A stretch of DNA of 64,000 nt, taken from assembly GCA_020631735.1 (NCBI GenBank), contig CM036168.1, positions 96,514,932 to 96,578,931 of the forward strand. Reading direction: 5' to 3'. This stretch comes from Saccharum officinarum (Eukaryota; Streptophyta; Magnoliopsida; Poales; Poaceae). Shown piece by piece: positions 42,612 to 54,419 of the stretch. Within the stretch, counting starts at the first letter, position 1; every line of letters starts with the position of its first letter. A program made the translations under genes and the position numbers. The notes beneath the pieces are model-generated. The model did not search any database. It was not told the DNA's origin and saw nothing but the letters and a program-made list of their open reading frames with translations.

Positions 42612-44230
42612 CCCACTGTTCGGGGAATAATATGGACTGCATACTTCAAATGACAATAGATGGTTGCAGTTTTATAATTGCATTTTGGAAAAAGCTATGT
42701 CACACAGGGGTATTTGGTTGGCCACACCCGAAGTTTTTGTGATATTTTGAAGATGGATGACAAATTGTGCACATTACACAATAATGGATACATGTAAACG
42801 TGGACTAAACATATTGGAATTTGTAAATGCTTCTATTAGGGAGTTCGGACACCACATCCACCATTGACACATCTCAGATCTAACAGCTAAGTGCAAGTGC
42901 AACCCCGACGCCCCACTCAGCTGTCTCCCCCTACCACTTCACTCGTACAATCTGGCATCTGCATTTCACTCACAAACCGAGCTTGGTGTGTAAGGTACAC
43001 TATACACACGAGCTCCTAGACACGACCGACATGCCAGCTTTTACTTTAAAATCGATATTCCTTTTCTTGAGGAATGAAAATCTTATTTGAGAATAAAATT
43101 GCATACATGCGCAATTTGGGGTATATATACAATGGAAGGAGGCTCCATATGATACATAAAAGAAAAAAAGATAAAGCCTATAAAATATCATAGAAAAGCT
43201 AGGAAAAAAAGAGAAAGCCTAGAAAAGCTAGGAAGGGGCCTCCTATAGTCCTACTATCCACCTTTCTTGTGAGATGTGCCTTCACGAGTCGGACATCACA
43301 ACGAGGTGGCTAGAGTTCAAGCGAGAGCACATGCATAGATTCAGCCATGGAACCATCAAGCCTAATAAAAAAAACTTTAATTTCTTTTCGATACTTTGAA
43401 AAAACTACACTCAAAATTTCCTCAAAAGTACTTCAACATTTTAGAAAAAGTAATTCAATGTTCTTGTGAAAATAATGTCGGGCAAAAAAATATTTTGGTT
43501 AAATGTTAACACAGTTATTAAAAACGTTGAGGTAGCATTTTTAAAAATGTTTCCTTTTTAAAAAATTCTAAAATATATCCTATTGGATCTTATTTTGTTC
43601 CCTCAACTATAGCAACGCAATTCAAATTTAATTAAGAGAAAATATTAAGATTCATATTCTATTCAACTTCCTCAATCGGTAAACCTCCATGTATCTCCTA
43701 GCCAGTAGCCACCTTTGACATTTGAGTCGAATCATGACTCGATCGTATCTTGGATAGCACAAGGAGTTACTTGTTATTTTCCGGATAAATGACAGTAGTA
43801 AGAGTAGGACAGAGACTGACAGGTGGGGTGAACTCATTTTTTACTTCGCGGAGAATCTAACTCCAAATCACTGATTGACTCTCGCATACTTGAATTCCAC
43901 TAGTGGATTCGATTCATGTGAATGCGACTTGCGACATCAGGTCATCAGCCGAGCCGATGGTTCGCTTTCAGCTTCTCACGGTAGAAACCCATATGTGCTT
44001 GATACGGGCTCCATATAAATGTGCTTGGCAGGCCCAATAAGAGTGACAATAGGTGGCAGTCCAATTAGTACAGACAGCCTTGCTCGTCTTTCAGGCCCAG
44101 ACAAAATTAACTGTTCAGGTCCCTACTTCTAACATTACAGCCCACTGTTCGAGCAACCGCAGGGCCGTTCCTAGACTCGCGCGGGCACCGCGACAAGGAG
44201 TTCGTTGCTTTAGGCGCGCTTGGTTTCTTT
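42612..44230. other. Intergenic, no gene recognised
   Basis: AT-rich with short ORFs only. It includes a direct repeat of CTAGAAAAGCTAGGAA-like motifs near 43190-43230. Confidence 0.5.
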
Positions 44231-44239
44231 CCTCTACTC

Positions 44240-44460
44240 CCGTCAATATTCTCAAAGGTCGTTTTGTGGTTGCCTTCGTTCAAATATTTTAAACTGTGAC
44301 TATAAATAATTTTTTGGTTGAGTTTAAAAATATGAAAGTGATGTAAATAGATTCACCTCGAAATTTATAAAAGTATAGATTGACTATATTTTATAAATAT
44401 TCTATAGCAAAATGTAGCAATCATAGTAAACGACTTCCTTTAGGACATAGAGGAAGTATT
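44240..44460. mobile_element. Stowaway-like MITE, degenerate
   Basis: The right end GACTTCCTTTAGGACATAGAGGAAGTA resembles the complement of the CTTCCTCYGTCCTAAA Stowaway terminus (split: GACTTCCTTTAGGACATAG, AGGAAGTA). The interior GATTGACTATATTTTATAAAT is AT-rich. The left end is unclear. Confidence 0.4.
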
Positions 44461-45407
44461 GTTTTACCTTGTCCAGCAGAAGAGCAGACGATCAGCACGT
44501 TTGGAACTTGAGTGAAAATTTTTTTGGAGTCTGTGAGGGCAAGAAGATTCCCATGCTGCTTGCCTTGCAAGCGCGAGAGAGCCAAATCGGCTAGCTCGGA
44601 CAAGCAAGCTTCTCGTAGCTTGTGGCGGTGAAGCAAGGCAACCTTGCTGGGCAACCAAGCGCGCCCTTCATCTACCTGTGGTAGCCTCCCGATGGCAGCC
44701 AGGAAGCGCTTCCCATCTATCATAAAGTAGCATCAAGAGCAACTTCATCTGTATGAGAAAAACAATTCTCCAAAAACGGCCAGAAGAGAATAGGTTGAAA
44801 AAACTGCTACGACAGATCTTCTTTCTCGATCTTTTGTCTCTATATTTTTTCTCAATCCTTCAAAATTCTCCTTAATCTCTCAAATACAGAGGAGCAAGCA
44901 GTCTTTTTTCTCGATCTTCTTTCCTTCCTCGATCCAGTGGAGCATTGTTCCCCTATACTGCAAGAGTCTGTTTTCTTGATCCCTTTTAACTGCATATAGG
45001 GATTGGATCTCCTCACAATTTGGTGGAGATGCTCTAGCTATTTTAGAGCACCCCCCGCACATCTCTTTTCTTATGCCTCGTCAGGCCAATTAGACTCAAA
45101 TAAAATAAATAGTTCAAGCCAATTAGGCTCAAATAAAATAAATAGATGTCCTATAGGTGGTAGTAGGACCTGCAAAGCTAAAATAGCCTTAAGTGTATTT
45201 GGTTGGGCTTTATAAAGTGCCTTTTGCTACTTAAAAAAGTCATAAGCCAACCAAAGGAGTGAGAACATATACATGCTTATAGGAGAAAGCAGCTTTCAAC
45301 CAAGTATAAAATTCGCAACACCTTCTACCCTGCTTTCTACGGCTATGGGAAGGTCATGTTTTCCAAAATTACCCACCTTCTATTGGTTATGTGTATACCC
45401 CAGTTAG
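44461..45407. other. Intergenic with a hAT/MITE-like fragment
   Basis: GTATTTGGTTGGGCTTTATAAAG at about 45190 (start GTATTTGGTTGGGC) and AAGCCAACCAAAGGAG near 45245 form an imperfect inverted pair typical of small MITEs. A 37-bp direct repeat (CAATTAGRCTCAAATAAAAT) lies at 45085-45145. No gene was recognised. Confidence 0.35.
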
Positions 45408-45560
45408 TGGCGAAGCTAGAGCAAATTAGAGGGGTGCACGTGCCTTGTGGGTGCAAATACATGCATATATGGTGAAATTTTAATTAAATATATGGTTTTT
45501 ACATTTGAGGGGGAGGGGGGGGCATTTGCACCCCCTATTAACAGTGTAGCTTCGCCCAGC
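45408..45560. mobile_element. Small MITE with GGCGAAGCTA ends
   Basis: AGTGGCGAAGCTAGAGC at the left and GTGTAGCTTCGCCCAG at the right are inverted repeats about 150 bp apart around an AT-rich core and a G-rich tract. This matches a common type of short grass repeat. Confidence 0.5.
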
Positions 45561-46396
45561 ACACATTCGTTGCACTGGGGACTTCGGTGGTCTTCTGGCA
45601 TGAGCAGTCAGAGCGAGAGAGAGTGCATGCTCTAGCGTGGGAGCAATGCTCGTACCTTCTCGAGGCACACCTTGCTGAGGCACGGTAGTAGTACACAGAT
45701 TCGGGAACATGCCGCCGGAAGGATATGATCTCACACAGCCGGAGGAGGAGGAGGTGGTGTTGGCGCTGGCTCGCGAAAATCCTAGCGTCCCCGAGAGGTA
45801 GATCGCCAACGACATGAGCAAAATGATGAGACGCCCTAAATCCACGGCCCTTTGGCTATCTGCACTCATGGACCTCTATATTCATCCTCTATACGTCCTA
45901 GTCAGCAAGATTCTCTCCTCTATACTCAATTCTCCGCACCCATCCATCTCTATATCATCCTCTATCTACTCTATCCACTATGGGACCCACTTGTCACTTT
46001 ATCTAAATATATCCATGCGTGATCTAGTTTTGAAGGATTTATTGAGACGAATTAATGGTGCAATCGAAATTAATTTGGATTTTTGGTTGTGAGTTATAGC
46101 ATTTTTTCCCTTTGTTTAGCTAGCGGGGTCCGCCACTACAGAATATAGAGTAAACACAGCACTACTCTAAATATAGAGTGAGAGAAAGGATAGAGTATCG
46201 TTTAGAGTATGCCAGTGCAGCAGTTTTTACTCTATACTCTAAAATTTTAGAGTATCGTTTAGAGTATGCCACTGCGGACAGTCTTAAGCCGTCCATCGAT
46301 CTCACTCTCTAGTTCAGTGTAGTTTCTTTTTTTTTGTCTTAGGTGGTTTGGGACTGGGTTCACTATGTAGTTCAGTGTAGTTTCTTGTCTTTGGTG
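45561..46396. other. Intergenic with an ATAGAGTA-rich MITE
   Basis: 45890-46290 contains CTCTATACTCTA / TAGAGTATCGTTTAGAGTATGCC motifs in both orientations (TAGAGTATCGTTTAGAG occurs twice). A minus-strand frame (45480-45869) starts with MSADSQRAV and a hydrophobic stretch LIILLMSLAIYLSG. It could encode a small secreted protein, but its 3' half runs into the MITE and no family is recognised. Confidence 0.35.
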
Positions 46397-48373
46397 TGAA
46401 AGTCCCTAGTTTGGTTTTGACTAATTGATGAAACCTAATACTAATCACATGTGCTTGAGTGTTGATAGCAAAAGGTGATTGGTACACTCCTAAGTGATGG
46501 CAAGATGTATGTTGGTCATGATGACTTGGTGCCATGCTTGGAGAAGAAGAGGAAAAGAGACAAAATCCTATGGAGCTCAAGGCAAAGGTATAGATAGAAT
46601 TTTCTTTTGGTGATCAAGACACCATAGAGGGTGTGATCACACTTAGGATCAATAGCCATACTATAAAGAGGGGAATTTCTAGGGCTATTGATCACTTAAG
46701 TGCCACCAGATGAAGATTTATTTGCATATGCATTTAGATCTAGTGGTGAGCTAACTTAACGCCTCGAAAATGATTATGAAAATGCTAACACACATGCACA
46801 TGGTGATATACACTTGGTGATGTTAGCACATTTGCGAAGGCGGTGGATTCGGCACTTTTCGGGAAGTGAAATGCCTATTTTCCACTGCGCCGGAAGCGAA
46901 GAAACGGAGGCGGAAGGAAGTCACTAGGGTGACCGGACGCTGAATCGGATGCTGGATCAGACGCGGCTGCCGCGTCCGCTCAGTTCATCCCGCGTGCAGC
47001 GAGCGCGCGCACCAGCGCGTCCGGTCGGTCACAAGATCGGCGCGTCCGATCAAGCCCCAGAAAAACTGCGAAGCACGCGAAATCGATCGGACGCGGTGGC
47101 GCGTCCGGTCACGATCGACAGGACGCGTCAGGTCGTGAGTGGGTGCTTACTGGAATCGACCAGACGTGTGTCGTCTGGTCAGTTCAAGCGGCGCGTCCGG
47201 TCGCATGGTCAGCGATGCGAATTAGTGGCGACCGGACGCCTAGGCGCGTTCGGTCAATTTTGATCGGCGCGTCCGGTTACTCTAGTGCATGAACGAGTAC
47301 ATTTAAGTGACCGTTACGATCGAACAAACGAGATTCAAAGCGAGACACGTGGCGTTCATTGGGGAAGTCGCGCAGGCGCGACCGGACACTATGTCCGCGT
47401 CTGGTCACAATGACCAGTGCGTACGGTCAGTGCGCAGGCAGCAACAACTTGTTCCTAACGGCTATTTCGTGTTGGACTGCTTATAAATACTTGTTGGTCA
47501 GCTTTTGGGAGACTCTCTTGGACATTTTGACTCTCTAATATCCTCTTGAGCTGAGCACATCCCCTCCCACTCATCTCCCTTGCTTGGTTGCCTAATCAAA
47601 GTGAGATTGAGTGATCTCAAGTGCATTTACTTGTGAGTTTGCATCTAGTTAGCACTTGGGTGAGTATTGGTTGCGGGATTCTTGTTTCTCTTGGTGATTG
47701 CCGCCACCTAGACAGCTTGGAGCAGCGGAGGAGGTCCGGCATGAGTTGGAGGTTGTTCATGGCCGGCTCCGGCGACTTGTGAGGGGCTTTGCACCTTCCC
47801 CGGCGAAGAGCCATAAGGTAGCTCTAATATATTGCACATGTCATTGAGTTATCTCACTAGCGGTAGGTTCTTGCAGTGCTCTTGGAGAGCTTAGGTGTGG
47901 ATCCCCAATTAGCCGCCGAACCACGTAGTGTTGATCGACACAACGGGGACTAGCGTGCCGACAAGCACGTGAATCTCGGGAGAAAATCTTGTTGTCTTTC
48001 TTGATATTGTGATTGATCGTCTCCCGGTGATTGGCTTCACATTGGTATTCATCTTTGGTTCACTTGTCTCTACACGTCAATATAAAATCATCTTCCCATC
48101 GTTTACTTACCGCAATTTTACCTTGTGTTATAGTTTGTTTAGTTGTGTTTGTTCTTGTTGCTAAGCACTCTAGGTAGTAGTAGTTGTAGCAACCTAACTT
48201 GTGTGTGCTATAGAGACATTAGATAACTAGAATTGCAACTAGGTAGCTTGCTTAACACTTAGAGCTAGAGTAAACCACTTTTATCGCCATTTGTGTTACT
48301 AATCCTTGCTCTAGTGGTTTGTAGAGTTTTAATTTAGACTATTCACCACTCTCTAGCCTTTTTTGACCTTTCA
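46397..48373 (+). mobile_element. Solo LTR of the palindrome-array family (plus)
   Basis: 1977 bp, TGAAAGTCCCTAGTTTGG to GACCTTTCA. Flanks TGGTG and AGGTG match at four of five bases, an aged target duplication. The array of CGCGTCCGGTC/GACCGGACGC motifs fills 46929-47430, followed by a TATA-like TTATAAATAC (47481-47490). Confidence 0.8.
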
Positions 48374-49282
48374 AGGTGGTTCAGGAGTTTTTATGCGACA
48401 TTAGGGGCCATCCCCCCAAACCTTCTCTCGGCCCCTGATTATAATTGTTATTATCTCTCGATGTGTCTTTACTTTATCTACTATATTATAGCATGAACTC
48501 TAATCCTGACTTGAAACTATTGTCATCCTTCTTGTGGCTGATGCTCACTGACCTTTAGTGCCACCGCTTGATATTTGGTGCCTTTGATGACATCGTCAAG
48601 GAATATATGAAGGTTAAAAAAAACTTCTTCACTGTTTTTAGTATACTTTTTTCTTCCTTCCAATTTTCACTGGAGCCAGTATTGCCAGAATTTGTTCCTC
48701 GACATCATCTAATTACATGCCATCAGAGTTGCCATCTACACAAGCTTTGATCTACGTCTATGTGTACTGTCTTTGTTTATAACTAGGTTTGTTTACAACA
48801 TTTTTTCTTGCCATATTGGATATGAATTGAAATGGGTTATTTATTAATTGTATTTGACATGGATATATACTCTATTCATTCTTGATCGTTAGATCATCAT
48901 AAAATCCAACATTGAATTTGTTCTCTTTTTCTAATTAATCTCGTAATTTCTAGGTCTTTGCATTTAACATGGATACTCTATTTATTTTCGTCCATTAATT
49001 ATAAAATCTAATAATACATATTATTTTATTTCCTAGTTAATCTTGTAATTTCTAGACCTTGTATTTGACATGAATACTCGATTTGTTTAGGTCATCGTTA
49101 AATCTAACAATGCATATTTCTTTCTTTTTTTCTAACTAATCCCGTAATTAGGCCTTGTATTTCACATGGATACTTCTTTTTTCTAACTAATTCCGTAGTT
49201 AGGCCTTGTATTTGACATGAATACTCTACAAAAAATTTGCAAGTTCTAGGGATCAAACCCATGACCTCACATTTAGTATTAC
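48374..49282. repeat. Tandem array of ~110-bp units, left part
   Basis: From about 48845 to 49240 the phrase TTGTATTTGACATGGATACT, then CTATTTATTCTTG, then TTAGATCATCATAAAATCCAA, then TAATTCTCGTAATTTCTAGG-like recurs about four times with drift. The array resumes at 52320-52640 after an LTR and a CACTA-like piece. 48374-48840 shows no gene. Confidence 0.6.
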
Positions 49283-51245
49283 TAAAAGTCCCTAGTTTGG
49301 TTTTGGCTAATTAATGAAACCCTAGTACCAACCTTTATGTTAAGTGTGTGTAGTAGCTAAGGTTGGTACATTCCAAGATGTGGAGCAATGAAGATGATCA
49401 TGGTGCATGGTAATGGCAAAGAGATGATCAAGTGCCCATTTGGAAAAGAAGAAAGAGAAAAACAAAACCCGATGGAAATCAAGGCAAAGATATTACTAGG
49501 GTTTTGATTTTGGTGATCAAGACACCACAGAGGGTGTGATCACGTCTAGGATCGATAGCCGCACTATAAAGGGGAGAATCATTTGGCTATTTGGTCTCAT
49601 AAGTGCCACTAGATGATGACTTACATGCATGTGCATTAGGATCTAGTGGAGAGCTAACATAACCCTTGAAAATATTTGTGAAAATATGCTAACACATGTG
49701 CACAAGGTGGTACACAAGGTGGTTAGCATATTTGAGCAAGGGTTGAAGAGGTGGCAAAGTCGCGGTGATGTTTCTCACTGAGAAATATGCACCGGACGCA
49801 GGGTGGAGCGTCCGGTCAGTTCAGGTAGAGCGGCGTGCATAGGAGCTGAGCAAGCTGTTGCTGACTGCTGTGCACCAGTGTGTCCGGTGCACGTTTGCGT
49901 GGCAGCAGACGCAGGCGACCGAACGCAGTGCGTCAGCGTCCGGTCGAGGTGACGTCAGCGCGTGGCTAGGTGATGAGTTGACCGGACACTAGGGTGCGTC
50001 CGATCACACCCCACCGGACGCGTCCAATCTGACTTTGCGCTCTCTGGAACCTCTCTGTTCCACACTGGACGCCCCGTGGTTGAGCGTCTGGTGCTTTGTA
50101 CCTGCACGTCTGGTGCCCCTCTAACAGCGCGGAATCATTTTCTAGTGACTGTTGGTGATGAACAGTCATCTTTTAAAGAGGGACATGTGGCGTCCATCTG
50201 CGTGTTTGGTGCGGTGCGAGCGGACACAGGGGCAGCGTTCGATGCGACTCACCGGCGCGTCTAGTGGTGTCGGGTTAAGCCCCACCTTGAGCATAACGGC
50301 TCTATTCTTTGTGGGGCTTATAAATAGTTAGTGGCTGGCTCTTAGGGACCTCTCTTGGACTATTGATCATCTTGACATCCTTTTGAGCTGAGCATACTCC
50401 CTTCCACTCATCTCTCTTACTTGATTGCTAATCCAAAGTGGGATTGAGTGATCCAAGTGCATTGTGCTTGTGAATTTGCATCTTATTGGCACTTGGGTGA
50501 TATTTAGCTGTGGGATTCTTATTTCTCTTGGTGATCGCCTCCACCTATACGGCTTGGAGGCAGCAGAGGAGTTGTGGCAAGAGTGGTGCTTGTTCTTGGC
50601 CACCTCCCGGTGATTTGTGAACGGTGTTGTGCCTTCCCCGGCGGAGCGTCAAAAGCAACTCTAGTAAATTGCTCGTGTCATTGAGCTACCACACTTACGG
50701 TAGGTTCTTGCGGTGCTCTTTGGGAGAGCTTGGCTTTGGATTGCCAATCAGCCGCTGAACCACGAGGTGTTGGTCGACACAACGGGGACTAGCATGCCGG
50801 CAAGCACGTGAACCTCGAGAGAAAAATCTTATGTTCATCTTGTGTATGATTGGATCTCCCGGTGATTGGTCATCATATATTGTGATTGGTTCATCCTCTA
50901 TGCGGCAGTATAAAGATCGCATACCTCTCATTTACTTTTTGGCAAACTAGTTGTAACAAGCTCTTTAGTGTAATTAGTTTTGAGAGCTTGTATTATCTTT
51001 GCTAGTGTAGCTTCTCACCTAGTTGAGCTTTTTAGTGTAGCTAGCTTTTGAGAGCTCGTAGTGACTTAGCCATTAATTGTTACAGTGATCATAGTGACTG
51101 GGATTGTTGGATAGGTGGCTTGCAACTCTTATAGAGCTAGAGCAAAATTGCATTTCGCCATTGATTATACTAATATTTTGCTCTAGTAAGTTTGTAGAAT
51201 TTTTAATAAGCTATTCACCCCCTCTAGCCATATTAGGACCTTTGA
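49283..51245 (+). mobile_element. Solo LTR of the palindrome-array family (plus), second copy
   Basis: 1963 bp from TAAAAGTCCCTAGTTTGG to TAGGACCTTTGA (degenerate TG..CA). Flanks ATTAC and ACTAC match at four of five bases. The array at 49789-50275 is more decayed than in other copies. TATA-like TTATAAATAG at 50320-50329. Confidence 0.75.
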
Positions 51246-52277
51246 ACTACCGTCGTCTACAGCTGCATTGCACACTTATTTATGTTTATATATAATTTAT
51301 GTCAACATTTCATAATCTTATAATGGATATTTTGGTTACTAAATGAACTCAAATGAGAAACTTTTAACTACAAAGTTTTAAATCTTGTCAAGTACCACAA
51401 CTTTGGTATATAATGTATCTCTATCCGTGATTATTTGAAAAATTCAAAAAAATGAATCTCAAAATATGTGAGTTCAAAACAAATATTTGAGACTCTAAAT
51501 AAATTCAAATAAAAAACTTGTCAACAACAAACATGTAGCTCAGATCGGCCACTACAACTTTAGTATTAACTATGTGAACATTTGAGACAGTTTAGAAATT
51601 CTAAATTTTTGAATTTCAAATCTATAAACTTAGAACACATATTTGGAACACTAAACGATTTTAAACAAAAAAAACTTTTCAACTACAAAGTTGTAGATCG
51701 TATTGAGAGCTATAACTTTCATATAGAGCATGTCAACATCCAAGATTGTTTGATAATTTTAAATTTCAAATTTTAAAATCTATGAACTTTTAATAACATT
51801 TTCGGACCTAAACAGTTTCAAGTCAAAAACTTTTCAACTACAAAGTAGTGGATCCCGTCCAGAGCTACAATTTTGATATAAAGTTTATCTTCATCTGAGT
51901 TTATATAAAAAAGTTATGAATTATTTTTTATGTAACTATTATATTTATGAAGACGAATATCTTAATATGTTCGCCTCCATAAATCGATTTTAGCAAGAAT
52001 GACCGTCTCCAAAATCATCGATTAACCGAGGTGGTCATCATAAGATGTCCGTCTCCGAAAATCGATTTATGGAGACAGACAGACAGACATCCTAAGGCGG
52101 CCGCCTCTATTAATCAATGATTTCTGAAAGTGGTCGTCTTAGGACACCTGTCTCCGTAAATGATTTTCGGAGACGGACATTTTCATGTAGCCTTCCTCAC
52201 CATTTACGGAGGCGGTCACTAGTTGTGTCTGCACACGAAAATGATTTGGCCCTCCTAAAATCATTTTTCTAGTAATG
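51246..52277 (-). mobile_element. CACTA-like terminal region
   Basis: On the minus strand the right edge at 52277 reads CATTACTAGAAAAATGATTT, close to the CACTACTAGAAAAA terminus of grass CACTA elements. Subterminal DNA shows repeated, partly inverted motifs (GGAGACGG / CCGTCTCC; AACTACAAAGTTGTAGATC and GAGAGCTATAACTTTCATAT). No transposase. The other end was not found and may be in the array or lost. Confidence 0.5.
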
Positions 52278-52319
52278 TTGTTCTCGGCCCTTAAGTCATT
52301 GTACAACCCAACGTTGGGT

Positions 52320-52640
52320 ACAATTTTCTTTATTTTTTCTTTAATCTCATAATTTCTAGACCTTGTATTTGAATACTCTATTTATTTTTAGTCGTTAGAT
52401 CATCATAAATCCAATTGTGCATACTATTTTTTCGATTAATCTTATAATTTCTAGGTCTTGTATTTGATATGGTTACTCTATTTATTCTCTATCGTTATAT
52501 CATCATAAAATCCAAACAGTTCATATTATTTTTTTCCATACTCTATTTATTCTTGGTAGTTCAATGATTATAAAATCTAAATGTGGATATTCTTCTCTTT
52601 TTCTCAATTAGTCTCATAATTTCTAGGTCATCTCGGTGAA
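52320..52640. repeat. Tandem array of ~110-bp units, right part
   Basis: Continues the 48845-49240 array: AATTTCTAGRYCTTGTATTTG, TACTCTATTTATTC and GTTAGATCATCATAAA recur three times. Confidence 0.6.
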
Positions 52641-52689
52641 CATGCAGGTTCCTTTAGATTTTGATGTATTAATTAATATAATAGATCCC

Positions 52690-53445
52690 CGTCCATTAGT
52701 GGTCCTCAAACTTGTTTGAACGTGTTATTCTGGTCCTTGAACTCACAAATCGTTTGTTTAGATCCTCAAACTTGTTCAGTTGTGTTATCCTGGTTCTTAA
52801 ACTCATAAATCATCTGTTTAGGTCTTTTAAACCTGTTCTGTTGTGTCATATCCGCCTTTAAACTCGCAAATCATCCATTTATATCTTCAATCTCTGTTCG
52901 GGTAGTTCAAATAGCTCTACACCCTAGCTTCGTCCTAGGTCCTCACGGCTAGTCCCCCTAGCCGATCAAGCCTCCTGGCAGAGCAAAGCCCCTATGGTCG
53001 AGCGCCACAACTGCCGAGCGAGCCCCCGGCCAAGCGCTGCCCTAGCTGTGCTGACCTCGGTCGTGCCTTCCAAGCCACACTGCCCTCGAGTTGTGAGCTC
53101 GTGAGACAAGAGAGGGAGCTTAGGGAGAGAAGAGCAGGAAGGACAGATTAGAGCTAACATGGGGCATAAGTGTCAGCATGCCACATCAGCGTACAGGCAC
53201 AGATTTAGATTTAGTTGGACTGGTCGTGAGACTTGAACATAAATTGAGGACTTAATTAAACAGACAATTTACTAGTTTAGGGACTGTGATGACACAATTG
53301 AACAAGTTTGAGGATTTAAATGCACAATTTGTAAGTTTAGAGCTAGAAGACACAACTAAAAAAGTTTGAGAACCTAAACTATCGATTTTACGAGTTTAAG
53401 GACCCAGATGACACAGTTGAACAAATTTAAGTACCACGGGTGCAC
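52690..53445. repeat. Foldback element with tandem-repeat arms
   Basis: The left arm (52690-52900) repeats a ~55-bp phrase with CCTCAAACTTGTTCAGTTGTG. The right arm (53225-53445) has the inverted phrase CACAATTGAACAAGTTTGAGG repeated (ACAATTGAACAAGTTTGAGG). The core 52900-53220 is GC-richer and includes gene-like but unrecognised sequence. Ends CCGTCCATTAGTGGTCC and TACCACGGGTGCA are loosely inverted. Confidence 0.6.
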
Positions 53446-54131
53446 TTTATTCTTCCCCCGAGTTATCCTAGTCGTGTTTCGGTGTTTGCAATATTCATCG
53501 ATTGCCTGCTGCTGATTATGTTAGAAGGTAAAATGAACCAGAATACGAGATGGACCTTCCAGTTGTCCTCTGCTTGTAGAAATCACATCACAGTACCAAG
53601 AAACGTGTCATTCTCACCTATGAACTGAGATTCTAGTGCTGAGAAGAGGTGCGTAGCGTAAGCAAAGCTTGTCTGCTAACTAGATGTTCATATATAGTTT
53701 TTGTTCCGGGCACGCAAGACCTTATTGTCAACTCACTTGATTGGAATGCTGAACAATGCTGAGAAGGACTGCAATAAGTAGCCAGGTCAGGGCTCAGGGG
53801 GCACTTTGCCTAACAGCAGCTAGTCTAGCGCGAGAAATTCAGAAGCAAAAATTGCAGGTTCAAGTATCAAGTGGCACTACAACTAACCGAGACTAATTTT
53901 GGGTACGTATGACCAAAGAATGTGCACCGTACAATGGATCCCCACAGCAACCTGAGAATTATGTTTGCAGTTTGTCCAGTAACTTGAATTCGCATCTTAT
54001 TCATTGCCTGGCACTTTGATTTCAACCGGTGCTTAGCTTTAGGGATTCGATCTCGTCGGGTGATGTCGTTGTAGATCCGTATACTGAGAATTTATAAGGA
54101 AATTAACATAGGAGTTACATGAATAAAGCCG
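53446..54131. other. Intergenic, no feature recognised
   Basis: Mixed composition, short ORFs only (for example 53440-53628), no repeat or family match seen. Confidence 0.5.
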
Positions 54132-54407
54132 GTGCATACAGTGGTCAGCGATGTGAGGGGGATCGGTACTCTAGGCAAAAGCCGGTGCTCAATCTGTTGG
54201 AATGATGACGATAATGCTCTTGGGTTATATCACTCTCGGGAGGCGTCTATCGATGAACCCCTTATCCCCATGCGGATGAATTTTCCAGGTGAAAACCTGG
54301 TTTGTTTTTGGAAGGATGGCGACGACGACGATGGCATCGTGTCCTTCCGTAGAGGCGTCGACTTGGAAGATCCTCCTGAAGCTATGCTTCGAGATGTTCT
54401 GGATTGA
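54132..54407 (+). CDS. Unrecognised 91-residue acidic ORF
   Basis: The predicted protein is acidic (WNDDDNALGLYHSREASIDE; WKDGDDDDGIVSF) with a balanced composition unlike random AT-rich or GC-rich ORFs nearby. It has no signal peptide or transmembrane segment. The upstream frame stays partly open, so it may be a 3' exon or a gene fragment captured by a transposon. No family was recognised. Confidence 0.3.
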   Translation: MHTVVSDVRGIGTLGKSRCSICWNDDDNALGLYHSREASIDEPLIPMRMNFPGENLVCFWKDGDDDDGIVSFRRGVDLEDPPEAMLRDVLD

Positions 54408-54419
54408 TGTATAGGTTCC

